From the NCBI GenBank assembly GCA_017427885.1, contig JAFRRW010000004.1:1-64000 (forward strand): DNA of 64,000 nt. The letters run 5' to 3'. Source of the stretch: Bacteroidales bacterium (GTDB taxonomy: Bacteria > Bacteroidota > Bacteroidia > Bacteroidales > UBA932). This document shows positions 62,505 through 64,000 of the stretch, one piece after another. The number at the start of each line of letters is the position of its first letter. The first letter of the stretch is position 1. A model generated the notes under the pieces. It was not told where the DNA came from and did no database searches. It saw nothing but the letters and a program-made list of their open reading frames with translations. Position numbers and translations under genes: made by a program.

Positions 62505-63341
62505 ATGTTTGAGGATACAAGGTTGAAAGTGTTCATGGCCGTGGCAAGGACCGGGAGCTTCACCGCCGCGGCGAGGGAGATAGGCATCAGCCAGCCCGCT
62601 GTGAGCCAGAACGTAGCCGAACTGGAAAAGGAAGTGGGAGAACCCCTGTTCGAACGGCAGAGAGGGTCCGTAAGGCTGACAGACACCGGTATGGCGTTTA
62701 TGGACTATGCCTCCAGGATCATCCACTGGTATGGGGCGATGGACTCGGCGTTCGGGCCGTCAGCGAGGGTTTCCCACCCAGGACCGCTGATCGTTTCGGC
62801 CGATTCCTATTGTTCCGACTACCTGGTCCCGAAGCTTGTCACCGCTTTGCGCCTTTCTTCCCCCAACCTCAAGTTCATAATCAACCCTTATGAAAAAGAG
62901 GATGGAGGAAAGGATCCCGAAATCAGTTTCTTCGTGGCTGAGAAACCTTCCGAAGCCGACCTCCTGAACACCGCGACACTCTGCGGAACAGTCCAGGCCT
63001 GCGCGGTCTCCTCCTCCCCTTCCGTCCAGGCGCAGGGGTATTTTCCCGAAGGGATGCTCCTGGCCGTATGGGAGCCCTATTTCAAACTCGTACCCGACGA
63101 CATAAAGGCCCTCACGGTCCTGGTGTCCGAATCTGTCCCGGCCGTAGAATCCGCCGCCGCGTCATCGGAAGGCATCATCGGAATACTGCCCTTGCACGAA
63201 GGCCTCAACCCTTCCCTCAAGGTGCTCCCTTTCCCCTTGCCTGATCTCCAGCTGGACCTCCATATGGAACCGTCCGCCGATTTCTCAACCACGGATTTAT
63301 TCCTTAAGATATCTTCCTTGCTGCAATCCGGAATTATTTGA
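62505..63341 (+). CDS. LysR-family transcriptional regulator
   Basis: 278-residue DNA-binding regulator. Winged helix-turn-helix about 4-62 with the family core FMAVARTGSFTAAAREIGIS and QPAVSQNVAELEKEVGEPLFER; linker helix; periplasmic-binding-protein-like effector domain about 85-275, somewhat shorter and less regular than in most LysR proteins. The effector is unknown. The most likely target from position is the divergent M16 protease gene, with autoregulation; this is inference. Its stop lies 1 base before the -7 box of parE. Confidence 0.93.
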   Translation: MFEDTRLKVFMAVARTGSFTAAAREIGISQPAVSQNVAELEKEVGEPLFERQRGSVRLTDTGMAFMDYASRIIHWYGAMDSAFGPSARVSHPGPLIVSADSYCSDYLVPKLVTALRLSSPNLKFIINPYEKEDGGKDPEISFFVAEKPSEADLLNTATLCGTVQACAVSSSPSVQAQGYFPEGMLLAVWEPYFKLVPDDIKALTVLVSESVPAVESAAASSEGIIGILPLHEGLNPSLKVLPFPLPDLQLDLHMEPSADFSTTDLFLKISSLLQSGII

Positions 63342-63342
63342 G

Positions 63343-63350
63343 TATATTTG
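63343..63350 (+). promoter_or_regulatory. -7 box (TATATTTG) for parE
   Basis: Matches TAnnTTTG, lies directly after the LysR stop; a CTTG about 22 bases upstream is a weak -33. Expected start about 63357, 19 bases before the ATG. Confidence 0.6.
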
Positions 63351-63375
63351 TAAGATTAGAGTACTACGATAGGAT

Positions 63376-64000
63376 ATGGCGAAAGAAAAGATGCAGGCAA
63401 GTGCCGCCGGCACATATACGGACGAGAACATCCGAACCCTTGAAGGCGTCGAGCATATCAGGCGCAGGCCCGGCATGTACATCGGCCGTCTCGGCAACGG
63501 ATCCAACCCTGGGGACGGAATCTACGTGCTCCTGAAGGAGATCATCGACAATTCCGTCGATGAATTCTCGATGGGTGCCGGCCGCCAGATCAAGGTGGAT
63601 ATCGTGGACAACACGGTGACCGTCAGGGACTTCGGACGCGGCATCCCCCTTGATTCCGTAGTGAAGGCCACCAGTGTCCTGAACACCGGAGGCAAGTTCG
63701 ACGACGCCGTATTCAAGAAATCCGTAGGTCTCAACGGAGTCGGTACCAAGGCCGTGAACGCCCTTTCCGCCTCCTTCTATGTGGAGTCTTTCCGCGACGG
63801 GGAGAGTTCCTGGGCTCGGTACCAGAGGGGAATCCTGCAGGACAGCGGCAAGAAAGAGGGCGTCGGGGAGAAGAACGGAACCCTCGTGGAATTCAAGCCG
63901 GACAGCGAGATGTTCGGAGAATTCGAATTCAATACGGATTTTGTGGAGACGATGGTCAAGAACTATTCTTACCTGAACAAAGGTCTCACCCTCAAGTTCA
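63376..64000 (+). CDS. parE: DNA topoisomerase IV subunit B (5' part)
   Basis: ATPase subunit of a type II topoisomerase; the gene runs off the window. 208 codons are visible: TYTDENIRTLEGVEHIRRRPGMYIG, the Bergerat ATP fold LLKEIIDNSVDEFSMG (Glu/Asn of motif N-box), VRDFGRGIPLD (G1), TGGKFDDAVFKKSVGLNGVGTKAVNALS (lid and G2). The sequence EIIDNSVDEFSMG followed by GAGRQIKV is closer to Bacteroidetes ParE than to GyrB (which has NSIDEALAG). ATG 63376 follows the promoter. Confidence 0.9.
   Translation, partial: MAKEKMQASAAGTYTDENIRTLEGVEHIRRRPGMYIGRLGNGSNPGDGIYVLLKEIIDNSVDEFSMGAGRQIKVDIVDNTVTVRDFGRGIPLDSVVKATSVLNTGGKFDDAVFKKSVGLNGVGTKAVNALSASFYVESFRDGESSWARYQRGILQDSGKKEGVGEKNGTLVEFKPDSEMFGEFEFNTDFVETMVKNYSYLNKGLTLKF

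Overview
The window looks like a chromosomal segment from a fairly G+C-rich member of the Bacteroidales. The evidence is two SusC/SusD pairs, lipoproteins with lipobox cysteines, an ECF sigma/FecR pair, an ATP-type PEP carboxykinase, a bactofilin, a roughly 1,090-residue SecA, and promoters that fit the Bacteroidetes pattern (-33 TTTG, -7 TAnnTTTG) rather than the E. coli one. A gut or rumen Rikenellaceae/Alistipes-like host is a guess only. No rRNA, tRNA, CRISPR array, transposase or phage gene was seen.

Layout. (1) 1-712: 3' end of pckA, closed by a hairpin terminator. (2) 883-8391, plus strand: a signalling SusC (with STN domain), SusD and LamG-like lipoprotein cassette with no glycosidase, followed by its own ECF sigma factor and FecR-type anti-sigma factor. 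(3) 27284 down to 8397, minus strand: a ten-gene polysaccharide utilisation locus read from one good promoter. It encodes an inner-membrane sugar transporter, SusC, SusD, SusE, a very long seven-module SusE/F-like binding protein, a SusG-like GH13 with BACON and CBM insert, a GH53 galactanase, a SusA-like GH13, a GH2 beta-galactosidase and a small FMN-binding protein. It appears to combine starch/alpha-glucan and beta-1,4-galactan degradation. (4) 27286-33261: an MBL-fold hydrolase and TPR protein, a divergent M28 peptidase, a palindrome-rich convergent gap, and a compositionally different lipoprotein with Cys-containing 30-residue repeats preceded by a 42-codon peptide gene. (5) 33262-42662: an MsbA-like ABC exporter, a VanZ-like protein and a large secreted zinc amidase interrupted by a golvesin-like domain; convergent to them are secA and bactofilin.

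(6) 56351 down to 42684, minus strand: a tightly coupled ten-gene exopolysaccharide/surface-glycan operon with its own promoter and terminator. It encodes a Wza/SLBB-type export protein, a Wzz-type protein, a FucP-like transporter, an aminotransferase, the GDP-heptose enzymes HddA and an HddC-GmhB fusion, a flippase fused to a TupA-type ATP-grasp, and three glycosyltransferases. The HddC-GmhB gene carries an in-frame 160-bp palindromic insert, the most unusual local feature of the window. (7) 56352-64000: housekeeping genes pdxA, rnhA, a DUF1573 protein, a small 2[4Fe-4S] ferredoxin, an M16 peptidase, a LysR regulator and the 5' part of parE.

How the parts may work together: the minus-strand PUL would capture starch and galactan at the cell surface (SusD/E/F), cut them (two GH13, GH53, GH2), import oligosaccharides through SusC and move sugars into the cytoplasm by the MFS carrier. 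The first SusCD set is built for sensing: its STN domain should signal through FecR to the sigma factor. All functional statements are inferred from sequence features recognised by eye; no database search was run.
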